Source of the DNA: RH-AL1 sp964235705
GTDB taxonomy: Bacteria > Pseudomonadota > Alphaproteobacteria > Rhizobiales > Beijerinckiaceae
Direction: 5' to 3'
Length of the DNA: 64,000 nucleotides
NCBI GenBank assembly: GCA_964235705.1
Contig: CAXSDP010000014.1
Coordinates: 1 to 64,000 of the forward strand
This document shows positions 48,767 to 56,658 of the stretch, piece after piece (positions within the stretch are counted from its first letter, which is position 1; the number at the start of each line of letters is the position of its first letter). A model generated the notes under the pieces. The model worked only from the letters and a program-made list of their open reading frames with translations. It had not been told where the DNA came from and searched no databases. Made by a program: the position numbers and the translations under genes.

Positions 48767-50281
48767 TCAGGTCAGGCTGATCGTCGGGTACTGCAGGCGG
48801 AACTGGGCGAGGACGTCGAAATTGCGCAGCTGACCCATCAGCTGCGGCGCCCAGAGGATGTTCACCCGGTTCGGGTTGTTGCTGTCGATCTCGACGATCA
48901 GGTTGGCGATAAAGGCCGACACGTTCGAGATCAGCCCATCGTATTCGGCCTGGCGCGCCTCGGCGATCAGCTCCGCCTTGATGATGGAGGGCGTGACGAT
49001 CGCCTGCCCGGGGCCGAAGCGGGTCCCGTCCAGCGCCAGCTTGTGGCGCGGGAACTTGGAAGTGATCGCCGCCTTCATGCGGCTGAGCAGCTCGGCGAGG
49101 TTCGACAGCACGGTGATCAGCGAGAACGCCGTGTCGGCCTGCCCGTACAGGTTGACCTGGTACTGCAGGGCCTCGCGCAGGATCATCGGCTGGCCGTCGG
49201 ACCCGAGGCCCTGCACGGCGAGGCCGCTGTTGACGAAGTCGTTCAACTCGGTCTGCGAGAACTGCTGGTCGATCGGCGCAGGCAGGATGCCGACGAGCGG
49301 CAGCGTCTGCAGCGGCCGCGCCGGGTCGTCGAGCAGGGCAGCGGCGCCCTGGGCGCAGTAGGCGGCGACGCACTCCCAGAGCGGCGAGGGTGCCGCCGGC
49401 TCGAAGATCATCGTCGAGATCACCGACGAGTTGTGCTCTAGCCCCCAGGCGAGGCCGTCGGCGTAGTCGGCGCGCAGCGCGTTGTAGACCCAGCCGTACT
49501 GCTGGCGTGTGAAGTACCAGCGGCCGCCGGCGGCGAAGCCGTACTCGGTGTTCCAGGCCTCCAGGCTGCCCGTGTCGTTGTAGGGCATGCCGACGTGGAA
49601 GTACTGCCGCGCGGCGATCGCGCTGATCGCGGCGGTGAAGTCGGGCTCGCCGGCGCCGCCGGACATGGCGGTGACCGCGGCGGCGAGGCCGACCGGCATG
49701 GCCTCGCCGCCGAGCAGCCCGAGGTAGTTGAAGGAGATCGCGACGTCGTCGCCGGTCGCGCCCTTCCAGCGGCACGTCAGGTCAACCTTCGCCGGGTTGG
49801 TGCCGTCGACGGCCGCCGTGACCGGCAGGGTCGGGGTGGCGTTGATGGTGGCGACGAGGTTGGCGGCGACCGTCGCCGGCGTGTCGGTGGAGTAGACCGC
49901 GACCGCGATGAGCTGGCCGGCGATGTAGGTCGACAGCACGCCGGACTGCAGGCTGGTGCCGGAAAGCAGGATGGATCCGGCGGCGACCTGGCCGGCGGCG
50001 GGATCGGGGACGGCGACGCACCAGAGCTGCTGGGTGTCGTTGCCCTTGAAGAAGCGGGCGACCATGCGCTCGAGCATGGAGCCGACGCCGAACAGCTGGC
50101 CGGCGACCGCGAGCGAGCCGACAGCGATCGGCACGTTCGGCATGACGACGCCGATGGCGAGGTACTGGCCGACGAGCAGCGCAGGCTGACTCTCGGTGAG
50201 GTTGCCGGCCATCGTCCCGTCGACGGTGGCCTGGAAGAGCGGCAGCTTCCAATTCGCGGGGATCTGGGTGGCGACGGCCAT
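48767..50281 (-). CDS. Contractile tail sheath protein (gpL-like)
   Basis: A 504-residue sheath subunit: IPANWKLPLFQATVDGTMAGNLTESQPALLVGQ, FFKGNDTQQLWCVAVPDP, TDTPATVAANLVATINA, and the C-terminal LSRMKAAITSKFPRHKLALDGT, FIANLIVEIDSNNPNRVNIL. All are features of Mu gpL. Full length. Forms the outer contractile layer. Confidence 0.94.
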   Translation of the reverse strand: MAVATQIPANWKLPLFQATVDGTMAGNLTESQPALLVGQYLAIGVVMPNVPIAVGSLAVAGQLFGVGSMLERMVARFFKGNDTQQLWCVAVPDPAAGQVAAGSILLSGTSLQSGVLSTYIAGQLIAVAVYSTDTPATVAANLVATINATPTLPVTAAVDGTNPAKVDLTCRWKGATGDDVAISFNYLGLLGGEAMPVGLAAAVTAMSGGAGEPDFTAAISAIAARQYFHVGMPYNDTGSLEAWNTEYGFAAGGRWYFTRQQYGWVYNALRADYADGLAWGLEHNSSVISTMIFEPAAPSPLWECVAAYCAQGAAALLDDPARPLQTLPLVGILPAPIDQQFSQTELNDFVNSGLAVQGLGSDGQPMILREALQYQVNLYGQADTAFSLITVLSNLAELLSRMKAAITSKFPRHKLALDGTRFGPGQAIVTPSIIKAELIAEARQAEYDGLISNVSAFIANLIVEIDSNNPNRVNILWAPQLMGQLRNFDVLAQFRLQYPTISLT

Positions 50282-50349
50282 GAAGGCACTCCGGCAAAGA
50301 AAAAGGCGCCCGGAGGCGCCTCGATGGGATCAGGAGGGTGGAGGCCGGG

Positions 50350-50670
50350 TCAGGCCGTCTTGGGTGCCGCGTTCGACGCGGCGGGCGCGGTCGGTTCGGC
50401 GACCGGCGCGGGCGCCGAGGCCGCGGTGCTCGCCTGCTCGCTCGCCGCCGGCGCCGACGAGGTCGGAGCGGTCGTTGCGGGAGATGGTGCTGGAGCTGCC
50501 GGCACGTAGACCTTGGAGGCGTCCTTCGTGACGCTGCCATCGGTGAGGCGGCGCGCGGTGAAGCTGTCTTGCGGCCACAGGCTGCCGGCGATGAGCAGCG
50601 CCGGACCGTGCGGGTGCTTCAGCCCGACGGCGGTCTTCTTGGTCGGGTAGACTTTCACGGTGGTGGGCAT
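50350..50670 (-). CDS. DUF2635 protein (Mu gp38-like), copy 1
   Basis: A 106-residue protein. Residues 5-53 are DUF2635 (KVYPTKKTAVGLKHPHGPALLIAG, LWPQDSFTARRLTDGSV); the rest is a Pro/Ala/Ser/Thr-rich tail, probably disordered. Directly before the sheath gene, as in Mu. A shorter paralogue is encoded at 51559-51819. Confidence 0.83.
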   Translation of the reverse strand: MPTTVKVYPTKKTAVGLKHPHGPALLIAGSLWPQDSFTARRLTDGSVTKDASKVYVPAAPAPSPATTAPTSSAPAASEQASTAASAPAPVAEPTAPAASNAAPKTA

Positions 50671-51236
50671 GGCGCGGGTTCCGGCATGTCGAATTGCGTG
50701 GAGAAGGCGGGCCCGAGCGGCGGCTGCGTCACGGCGTTCGGATTGACGGCGACCGACGTGAAGTCGTTCGGCGCGTAGGGCGGCCAGGCGGAGCGGAAGG
50801 TGACCTCGAACTCCACCGTCGCCTGCGCCATGAAGGCGTTGGTTTCCTTCGCGTAGGCGTAGCGGACGTCGCAGCGCCGGATGCCCTCGAAGAGGTTGAT
50901 CCAGGTCGCGTCCGTCAGCAGCGTGGCACGCGTCGCCTCCGCCAGGCCGACGATCAGCGTGTCGAGCGCGGCGTCGTTGGCAGCCTGCGCGACAAGGTCG
51001 ACGACAAGTGTCAGCTCGTGGAAGAAGGACGGCGCTCCGACGTTGTCGTCGCCGTTCGGCTCGGTGCGTTCCCCGCCGTGGTAAACGAGCGCCGCCGGCA
51101 GGACGTCGTCCTTGGTCGGAACCGTTCGCTGCGTCGCGACCGTCTTCAGCCCGGGCACGGCGGCGAGCCGGGAGGCGGTCCCGTCGCGGATCTCAAGCGG
51201 ACCGGCAGGGTAGAAAATCGGGGCGCCGATAGTCAT
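50655..51236 (-). CDS. Minor tail/head-completion protein (Mu gp37-like)
   Basis: A 193-residue protein: RLAAVPGLKTVATQRTVPTKDDVLPAALVYHGGERTEPN, HELTLVVDLVAQAANDAALDTLIVGLAEATRATLL and AQATVEFEVTFRSAWP. The pattern fits a tail terminator (gpU/gp37 type). ATG 51236 overlaps the preceding stop (ATGA); its end overlaps DUF2635 copy 1. Confidence 0.75.
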   Translation of the reverse strand: MTIGAPIFYPAGPLEIRDGTASRLAAVPGLKTVATQRTVPTKDDVLPAALVYHGGERTEPNGDDNVGAPSFFHELTLVVDLVAQAANDAALDTLIVGLAEATRATLLTDATWINLFEGIRRCDVRYAYAKETNAFMAQATVEFEVTFRSAWPPYAPNDFTSVAVNPNAVTQPPLGPAFSTQFDMPEPAPCPPP

Positions 51237-51562
51237 AGGCCGTCCGTCTGCCGCAGTTTCAGGTCGGCGCCGCCCTGCCCGTCCGGCACGACGTCGATGA
51301 TCGTGAACGCGCCCTGGGCCGTCACCACCGTGTCGTTCTGCTTCGGAGGCACCGCGAAATCGGCAAGCCGGATGCCGAGCGCCGGCTGGTTCGTCGAGTG
51401 GTAGGTGCCGTCGGGAAGTTCCTCCTCCGCCGGCTTCCACGACCAGGAGCCCCGCGCCGGGTACGCCGGCGCGCCGGGCTGCGAGGCGACCGGCGTCACG
51501 GTGATCGGTTGCGCAAACACGGCCATCGCCGGTGCCAGGACGAGGGAGGAGAAGTCCATCAC
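51233..51562 (-). CDS. Head-tail connector-like protein
   Basis: A 109-residue beta-rich protein: SSLVLAPAMAVFAQPITVTPV, HSTNQPALGIRLADFAVPPKQNDTVVTAQGAFTIIDVVPDGQGGADLKLR. The strand order resembles lambda gpFII/Gifsy-2-like head-tail joining proteins, which start in the same way. Place between DUF2635 copy 2 and the tail terminator supports this. Confidence 0.7.
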   Translation of the reverse strand: MMDFSSLVLAPAMAVFAQPITVTPVASQPGAPAYPARGSWSWKPAEEELPDGTYHSTNQPALGIRLADFAVPPKQNDTVVTAQGAFTIIDVVPDGQGGADLKLRQTDGL

Positions 51563-51819
51563 GGTGCCGTCTTCCCCTCGCGTCGGCCGCCAACAACGGG
51601 AGCGGTGGCGGCCGGCTTCGGTTCAACCCTCACCGGCGCCGCCGGCGCGACCTCCGCGCGACGGATCGAGCCGTCGAGGAGCTTGCGGGTCGTAAACGTG
51701 TCCAAGGTCCAGCGCGAGCCGTCCTTGTCGAGTGCGCCATCGGTGGGATGGCGCAAGCCGATCGCGCCCAGGACGTTCGGCACGACCTTGATCTTAGGTG
51801 CGGTCGGCTCGTGCCTCAC
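51559..51819 (-). CDS. DUF2635-like protein, copy 2
   Basis: An 86-residue protein: KVVPNVLGAIGLRHPTDGALDKDG, RWTLDTFTTRKLLDGSIRRAE aligns position by position with the DUF2635 part of copy 1 (VGLKHP versus IGLRHP, TARRLTDGSV versus TTRKLLDGSI), with a Pro/Ala-rich tail. A paralogue next to head genes is unusual. Overlaps both neighbours by four bases. Confidence 0.75.
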   Translation of the reverse strand: MRHEPTAPKIKVVPNVLGAIGLRHPTDGALDKDGSRWTLDTFTTRKLLDGSIRRAEVAPAAPVRVEPKPAATAPVVGGRREGKTAP

Positions 51820-52154
51820 GAGGCGGCCTGCGCGATCAGCACCTGGCCGGTCGAGGACGGGTTCGCGGCGGCCGCGAACGCGAAGCCGATCGGGAGTAGG
51901 CCGCCGGTGTTGACGTTGGTGACGACGTCGTTGACGGGGTCCCAGTACAGGCTGTCGCCCTGGTTCCAGGCCTGGGCGTTGGTCTTGGAGAGCGTGTAGA
52001 CGCCCTTGTGCCAGAGCGCGGTCACCGTGCCGGCTGGCACCGTCTCGGATGCGATGGTGAAGAGCTTGCCGACGACGACCGGCTGGCCGCTGACGGTACC
52101 GCCAGCGGGCGCGGCGACGGTGAGGGTGCGACCCTCCTGGACGAAGTTCTGCAT
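51816..52154 (-). CDS. DUF2190 capsid decoration protein
   Basis: A 112-residue protein: QNFVQEGRTLTVAAPAGGTVSGQPVVVGKLFTIASETVPAGTVTALWHKGVYTL, then GDSLYWDPVNDVVTN, standard for DUF2190, which stabilises the capsid surface. It follows the capsid gene by 87 bases. Confidence 0.92.
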   Translation of the reverse strand: MQNFVQEGRTLTVAAPAGGTVSGQPVVVGKLFTIASETVPAGTVTALWHKGVYTLSKTNAQAWNQGDSLYWDPVNDVVTNVNTGGLLPIGFAFAAAANPSSTGQVLIAQAAS

Positions 52155-52241
52155 GGGTGCGGTCTCGCGGGTGAGGTCACGGGAAGGGTGGCCGCCCCTC
52201 CTCGGGACGGCCCTGGTCGAGGCTTGCGCGCGGTCGGGGGA

Positions 52242-54827
52242 TCAGGAAGTCGGCAGGGCGCCGGGGTTGCGGTAGCCGCCGCGGTAGTCGATGGCGCCGC
52301 AGCCGAAGTCGTGCTCCAGGGAGACCTGGACGCCCTGGATCCCGAAGGGCTCGTAGGTGCGCACACGCGGCCCGGTGGAACCGTTCAGGAAGCCGTAGAC
52401 GAAGCACGGTACCCGGGCTGGGTCGGCCATGAGGTACCAGCTGTCGTCGGTGATGTTGGCGTCGGAGATCGACTGCAGCTTGCCCGAGAACGGGTTGACC
52501 GCCGAGAACTGCAGCGGGGTGATTGTCGAGACGATCTGGTCGGCGAAGGTCTCCTGCGCCGGGCCGGTCAGGATGATCCGGGGCGGCACGTTCAGGAGCA
52601 GCTTGGACAGCGAGCGCATCTCGCGCAGGCTGGCCCGACCGGCGGCGAGGTTGGCCACGCTGATGACGCCCGCCGTGGCGGCCAGGTTGCCGTGGGCCGC
52701 CGACCACACCGCGTTCCCGTCCTGCGTTAGGGTCGGATTCGAGTTAAACATCGCGTAGAACGTCGTGTTCTCGAAGATGCGAACGGTGTCGCCGGCCGAG
52801 CCGAGGATCTGATCGATGGCGCCGAGCTGGTCGTTGACGATCATCTGCCGGGAAATCGGGAAGATAACACCGTAGGGTTTCACCGACACGTTCTCGCCGC
52901 TGTCGATCGAGGAGCCGGCCTTGAGCTCGCCGGTCTCGGTCACTGGCTGGAGCGACGGGAAATCACCGGCGCGGACCATCGGGTGCGGGCGGAAGTCGTT
53001 GAACGGCCGCTCGATCGCGATCGACTGGTAGGTCGGCGTCATCAGCTCGTAGCGGGCGAGCAGGGACTTGTTGAGGACGTTCTGGAAGATCGCCGGGAAG
53101 TCCGACGTCGACTGGAACGCGCGCTCGATGATGCCCAAGGCGTGCGCGGGCGTGCGGATGTTGCCGCGATGACCGATGCACTCCGCCGCGATCTCGACGA
53201 AGCCCATGCCCATGTAGGTCTCGGCGCGGGCGCTGTGCGCCTCGACGAACTTCTTGTCGGCCCGGTTCTTCGGCGCGTACTCGATGCCGTCGCTGCCGCG
53301 GGAGCCGAGCAGCTGGGTGACGAGGGCGAGCTCCATGGCGCCGGCGCGGCCCTGGCGCTCGTCGCGGTTAACCTTGATTTGTGGCACGTCGCTCCCTCCT
53401 CGGATGGCCTTCTCGGCGCTTCGGGCGGCGAGCCTGTCGAACATGATCTTGCGCAGCGCCACCGGCTTGAGGTCGCGGGCGATCGCGCCGGCGACGTCGA
53501 GCTCGATCTTCAGGCCGCGCGCCTGGTCGCCGATACGGACGAGTTCGGCGACGTCGCGGCGGCTCAGGGCCTGCATGCCCGCGTCGCGGCGGGCCGCCGG
53601 TGCCGCGCGCTTGCCGCGCTGCTTGCGGTCGCCCTCGTCGTCGTCCTCACCGTCCATGTCGCGGTCGGCCATGACGGGGTCGTCGCTGGGCTCGCCATCG
53701 GCGTCGACGTAGTTGCCATCGTCGTCGACGTAGTAGCCGTCGTCGTCGATGGCGGGCATCGCGCGACCTGCCCCCGCATCGGCGAGGATCGGCTCGTCGA
53801 CCTTGTTGCCTACGTCGTCGCAGTAGTCGCCGTCCTGGTTGACCCAGTAGCCGTCCGTGTCGACGGTCGGGGCGGCGCGGTCGGCCTTCATGGGCTCGTC
53901 GCTCTTCTTGCCGTCGGCGTCGCAGTAGTCGCCGTCCGCGTTGACGTAGTAGCCGTCCTTGTCGACGGTCGGTTTGGCGTCGTCGCGCTTGGCGCGGGTC
54001 GCGCTCGCGCCGCGCTTGCCGGCAGGCTTCGGCGCGGCGCTCCTGGACGCGTTGGTCTTGGACATGGTCGGTGTGCCTTTCTGGTTCTCGGGCCATGCCC
54101 GTTCGGAGGGCGCGTCGGCGCCGTATCGATAGGTGACGGAGCAGTCCCCGCGCGTGACGGTGATCTCCTTCGCGCCCTTGCCCATCGGGCTGGCGCGCAG
54201 GTCCTGGTCGGTCGCGACATCGCCGGAGCGGATCATCGCGGCCGGGTCGGCCGGCACGGAGACGAGCGACACCTCGAGCAGCTCCCAGCGCGTCGCGGTG
54301 AAGGTCAGCTTGTCGTCGAGGTTGAGGATCGTCTTGTCCGGGTCGATCACCGTCCCGCCGGCGTCGGTGATGGTCCAAGCGTCGACGCGGTAGCCGATGG
54401 AAACGCCGGCCATCTCGCGGCGCGCCACCATGCCCTCGGCCTTCTTGCCGGCGTCGGTCTCCGCGAACTGGGCGCGGCCCATCACGCGGCCCTCAGCGAA
54501 CCACACGTCGGTGATGCGGCCGAGCACGGCGTCCATGCCGTAGGTGTTGTGGCTGTCGAGGAAAGGGATGCCGGACGAGGCGAGCCGGGTGATGCACACG
54601 GCGGCCTGCTCGGTCGACAGGACCTCCGTGCCGTACCAGCGCTCGACGGCCGAGCCCTCGGACAGGATGATCTCGACCGTGCGCTCGGTGGCGTCGTAGG
54701 TCTGTGGCGCCACGGAAAGAAAGCGCTTGCCGCGGGTCTCCACCGTCTTCAGGTCGAGCGAGCGCGCTTGCCCGCCCGCGGCGGCCTTCGGCCGCCCGGT
54801 CGCTGTCTTCGCCATTCGGGGTCTCAC
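52242..54827 (-). CDS. Prohead protease/major capsid fusion protein with acidic DG repeats
   Basis: An 861-residue fusion. Residues 25-215 are an HK97-type prohead protease, with His93 in FLDSHN and Ser143 in MAGVSIGYR. Residues 500-861 are the major capsid part (SARAETYMGMGFVEIAAECIG, SLLARYELMTP, MIVNDQLGAIDQILG). Between them is a basic Ala/Lys region, then three units of DGYYVNADGDYCDADG type ending in an Asp/Glu-rich patch (about 53630-53985). The protease would process its own precursor and remove the linker as scaffold. The GTG at 54827 overlaps the portal stop (GTGA); ATG 54815 is an alternative. Confidence 0.9.
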   Translation of the reverse strand: MRPRMAKTATGRPKAAAGGQARSLDLKTVETRGKRFLSVAPQTYDATERTVEIILSEGSAVERWYGTEVLSTEQAAVCITRLASSGIPFLDSHNTYGMDAVLGRITDVWFAEGRVMGRAQFAETDAGKKAEGMVARREMAGVSIGYRVDAWTITDAGGTVIDPDKTILNLDDKLTFTATRWELLEVSLVSVPADPAAMIRSGDVATDQDLRASPMGKGAKEITVTRGDCSVTYRYGADAPSERAWPENQKGTPTMSKTNASRSAAPKPAGKRGASATRAKRDDAKPTVDKDGYYVNADGDYCDADGKKSDEPMKADRAAPTVDTDGYWVNQDGDYCDDVGNKVDEPILADAGAGRAMPAIDDDGYYVDDDGNYVDADGEPSDDPVMADRDMDGEDDDEGDRKQRGKRAAPAARRDAGMQALSRRDVAELVRIGDQARGLKIELDVAGAIARDLKPVALRKIMFDRLAARSAEKAIRGGSDVPQIKVNRDERQGRAGAMELALVTQLLGSRGSDGIEYAPKNRADKKFVEAHSARAETYMGMGFVEIAAECIGHRGNIRTPAHALGIIERAFQSTSDFPAIFQNVLNKSLLARYELMTPTYQSIAIERPFNDFRPHPMVRAGDFPSLQPVTETGELKAGSSIDSGENVSVKPYGVIFPISRQMIVNDQLGAIDQILGSAGDTVRIFENTTFYAMFNSNPTLTQDGNAVWSAAHGNLAATAGVISVANLAAGRASLREMRSLSKLLLNVPPRIILTGPAQETFADQIVSTITPLQFSAVNPFSGKLQSISDANITDDSWYLMADPARVPCFVYGFLNGSTGPRVRTYEPFGIQGVQVSLEHDFGCGAIDYRGGYRNPGALPTS

Positions 54828-56410
54828 TGGTTGGGGGCGGATGCGCCGGGGCCGGCCGGCGCGCCGGCGGCCACGGGCTCGCCGGTGTCGTCGGTCGGCG
54901 GCTTGGCGTCGGCGTCGGCGGGCTGCTTGCCGGCTTGGTCGGTGCGCCGGGGATCGATGTCGAACACGAGGCCCATGCGGTCGCCGCGCTTGTAGAAAGC
55001 GGCGGACTGGTCCTGGACGCGGCGCCAGTCATTGCCCCACGAGGCGACGAAGTCCTGCGGCGACATCCGCCCGGACCGCACCGCCTTCATGTCCGCCTCG
55101 ATGTCGTCGTTCGGGTTGATCGGCTCCCAAGCCGGCGTCACCCACTGCGCCCGATAAGGATCGCGGCGCGCGGGCAGCAGACCGGCGAGCACGGCGCGCG
55201 AGGTGAAGCGGTCCCAGGTGCGATGGCAGATGCCGGGGATGATGGTGTGGTGCTGAAGCTGCTCGGTGAGCCGGCGGAACTCGACCTTGCCGGCGCGCAG
55301 GCTGGAGAAGGTGGCGCCGCGCAGGTCCCCGGTGGCCTGGTCGTAAGTGCAGCCGACGCCGGCGGCCATGGCCTGCAGGTTGAAGGTCAGGATCGGCTCG
55401 ACCTGCCCCGCCGAGGTCGGCTGGGCGAACTTGACGTCCTGGCCCGCCCGCAACTCCTTCATCATGCCCGGCTCGAGCGAGGTCACCATGGCCGCCGGGT
55501 TCGCGTAGTCGTAGCCGGCGATGCCGGCCCGCGCCGGGTCGAGCAGCGGCGCCGTGGAGTCGTCGTTGGTGATGAAGCCAGCGAAGCAGGCCTCGACGCG
55601 CGCCTTCACGTTGACGGCGTCGACGAAGTCGGCGAGGTCGCGCGCCGTCATCAGGATCGGCGCGAACCACGGCACGCCGCGGACCTGGCCAGGGCGCAGC
55701 GCCTTGAACAGGTGGATGACCTCGTCGTCGCCGACGAAGGTCGAAACGCCGGGGCGCATGTTGGCGGTGGTGATCTCGCCGGGGTGCCAAGGCAGCAGCC
55801 ACAGCCCCATGCGGCGGTCGAAGTCGCCGAGGCCGACGCCGAGCCGGCTGCGGTCCAAGCCCTCGACCGGGTTCGCGGGATCGCCGTAGATCCCGTCGCG
55901 CCACTGGTCGATGTAGTCCGCCTCGAGCGCCTGGATTTGGAACGGCACCGCGAAGCCGCCGTCGAGCGGACGGTCGATGAAGCGCAGCACGCACTCGCCG
56001 GACTCGACCATGGAGCGTACGGCGAGCGCCTGCATGCCGTAGAAGGTCATCTGGCCGGTCACGTCGGCCTTGCGCTCCCACTCGCCCCAGAGGGTCTCGA
56101 GGCGGCGGTCGTAGCGGTCCGATCCGGTGTCGGGCACCGGCACGATCCCGGTCCCCACCGCGTGCGAGGTGATGATGTCGAGCATGCGCGCCGCGTAGGG
56201 CGTGTTGCGGGCGAGGTCGCGGGAGCGGTCGCGCAGCGGGCGCATCGCGCCCTGCAGCTCGGCGTTGGCCGAGGTCGGCAGGGCCTTCCACGAAGCTGCG
56301 CGCCGCCCGACGGTGGCGCCCTCGTACATGCGCAGCGCGTGTCGCGCCCGGGCCCGCGACAGCTGGGCCTGGGGCGCGAACCAGCCGATCGCGCGATCGA
56401 GGGCGTTCAT
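54824..56410 (-). CDS. Lambda-type portal protein
   Basis: A 528-residue portal: ALDRAIGWFAPQAQLSRARARHALRMYEGA, RDLARNTPYAARMLDIITSHAVGTGI, ALEADYIDQ, and the FAPILMTARDLADFVDAVNVKARVEACFAGF region, all lambda gpB-family features. The C-terminal 40 residues are Pro/Ala-rich. Start overlaps the gpW-like stop (TGATG). Forms the twelve-subunit DNA gate. Confidence 0.94.
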   Translation of the reverse strand: MNALDRAIGWFAPQAQLSRARARHALRMYEGATVGRRAASWKALPTSANAELQGAMRPLRDRSRDLARNTPYAARMLDIITSHAVGTGIVPVPDTGSDRYDRRLETLWGEWERKADVTGQMTFYGMQALAVRSMVESGECVLRFIDRPLDGGFAVPFQIQALEADYIDQWRDGIYGDPANPVEGLDRSRLGVGLGDFDRRMGLWLLPWHPGEITTANMRPGVSTFVGDDEVIHLFKALRPGQVRGVPWFAPILMTARDLADFVDAVNVKARVEACFAGFITNDDSTAPLLDPARAGIAGYDYANPAAMVTSLEPGMMKELRAGQDVKFAQPTSAGQVEPILTFNLQAMAAGVGCTYDQATGDLRGATFSSLRAGKVEFRRLTEQLQHHTIIPGICHRTWDRFTSRAVLAGLLPARRDPYRAQWVTPAWEPINPNDDIEADMKAVRSGRMSPQDFVASWGNDWRRVQDQSAAFYKRGDRMGLVFDIDPRRTDQAGKQPADADAKPPTDDTGEPVAAGAPAGPGASAPNQ

Positions 56411-56658
56411 CAGAAGCCCGAGTACCAGCCGTTGTCGCCCCGGGGCGCGAAGCCGCCGCCGGTGCCGCGGTCATGGGCGACCAGCACGGTCGCGGAGCTC
56501 TGCGGCGCGATGCCGAGCGCGCGGCGGATGATGTCGCGGACCCGCAGCATCTCGTCGAGCGAGCGGAAGGTCGAGCTCTTTCCCTCGTAGGACACGGAGG
56601 TGACGCCAGCGGCGATCGCGTTCTCGATTGCGTCGAGCTGGGCTTGAGAGAAGGCCAT
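56410..56658 (-). CDS. gpW-like head-tail joining protein
   Basis: An 82-residue protein: FSQAQLDAIENAIAAGVTSVSYEGKSSTFRSLDEMLRVRDIIRRAL, the classic gpW-like pattern, with a Gly-rich tail. ATG 56658 overlaps the terminase stop by one base and has GGAG seven bases upstream. Located between terminase and portal as in lambda. Confidence 0.88.
   Translation of the reverse strand: MAFSQAQLDAIENAIAAGVTSVSYEGKSSTFRSLDEMLRVRDIIRRALGIAPQSSATVLVAHDRGTGGGFAPRGDNGWYSGF

Noticed and set aside
52983..54995. 670-residue plus-strand open frame opposite the capsid fusion
   Set aside because: Composition and repeat patterns are the mirror of the acidic DG repeats; no family features.
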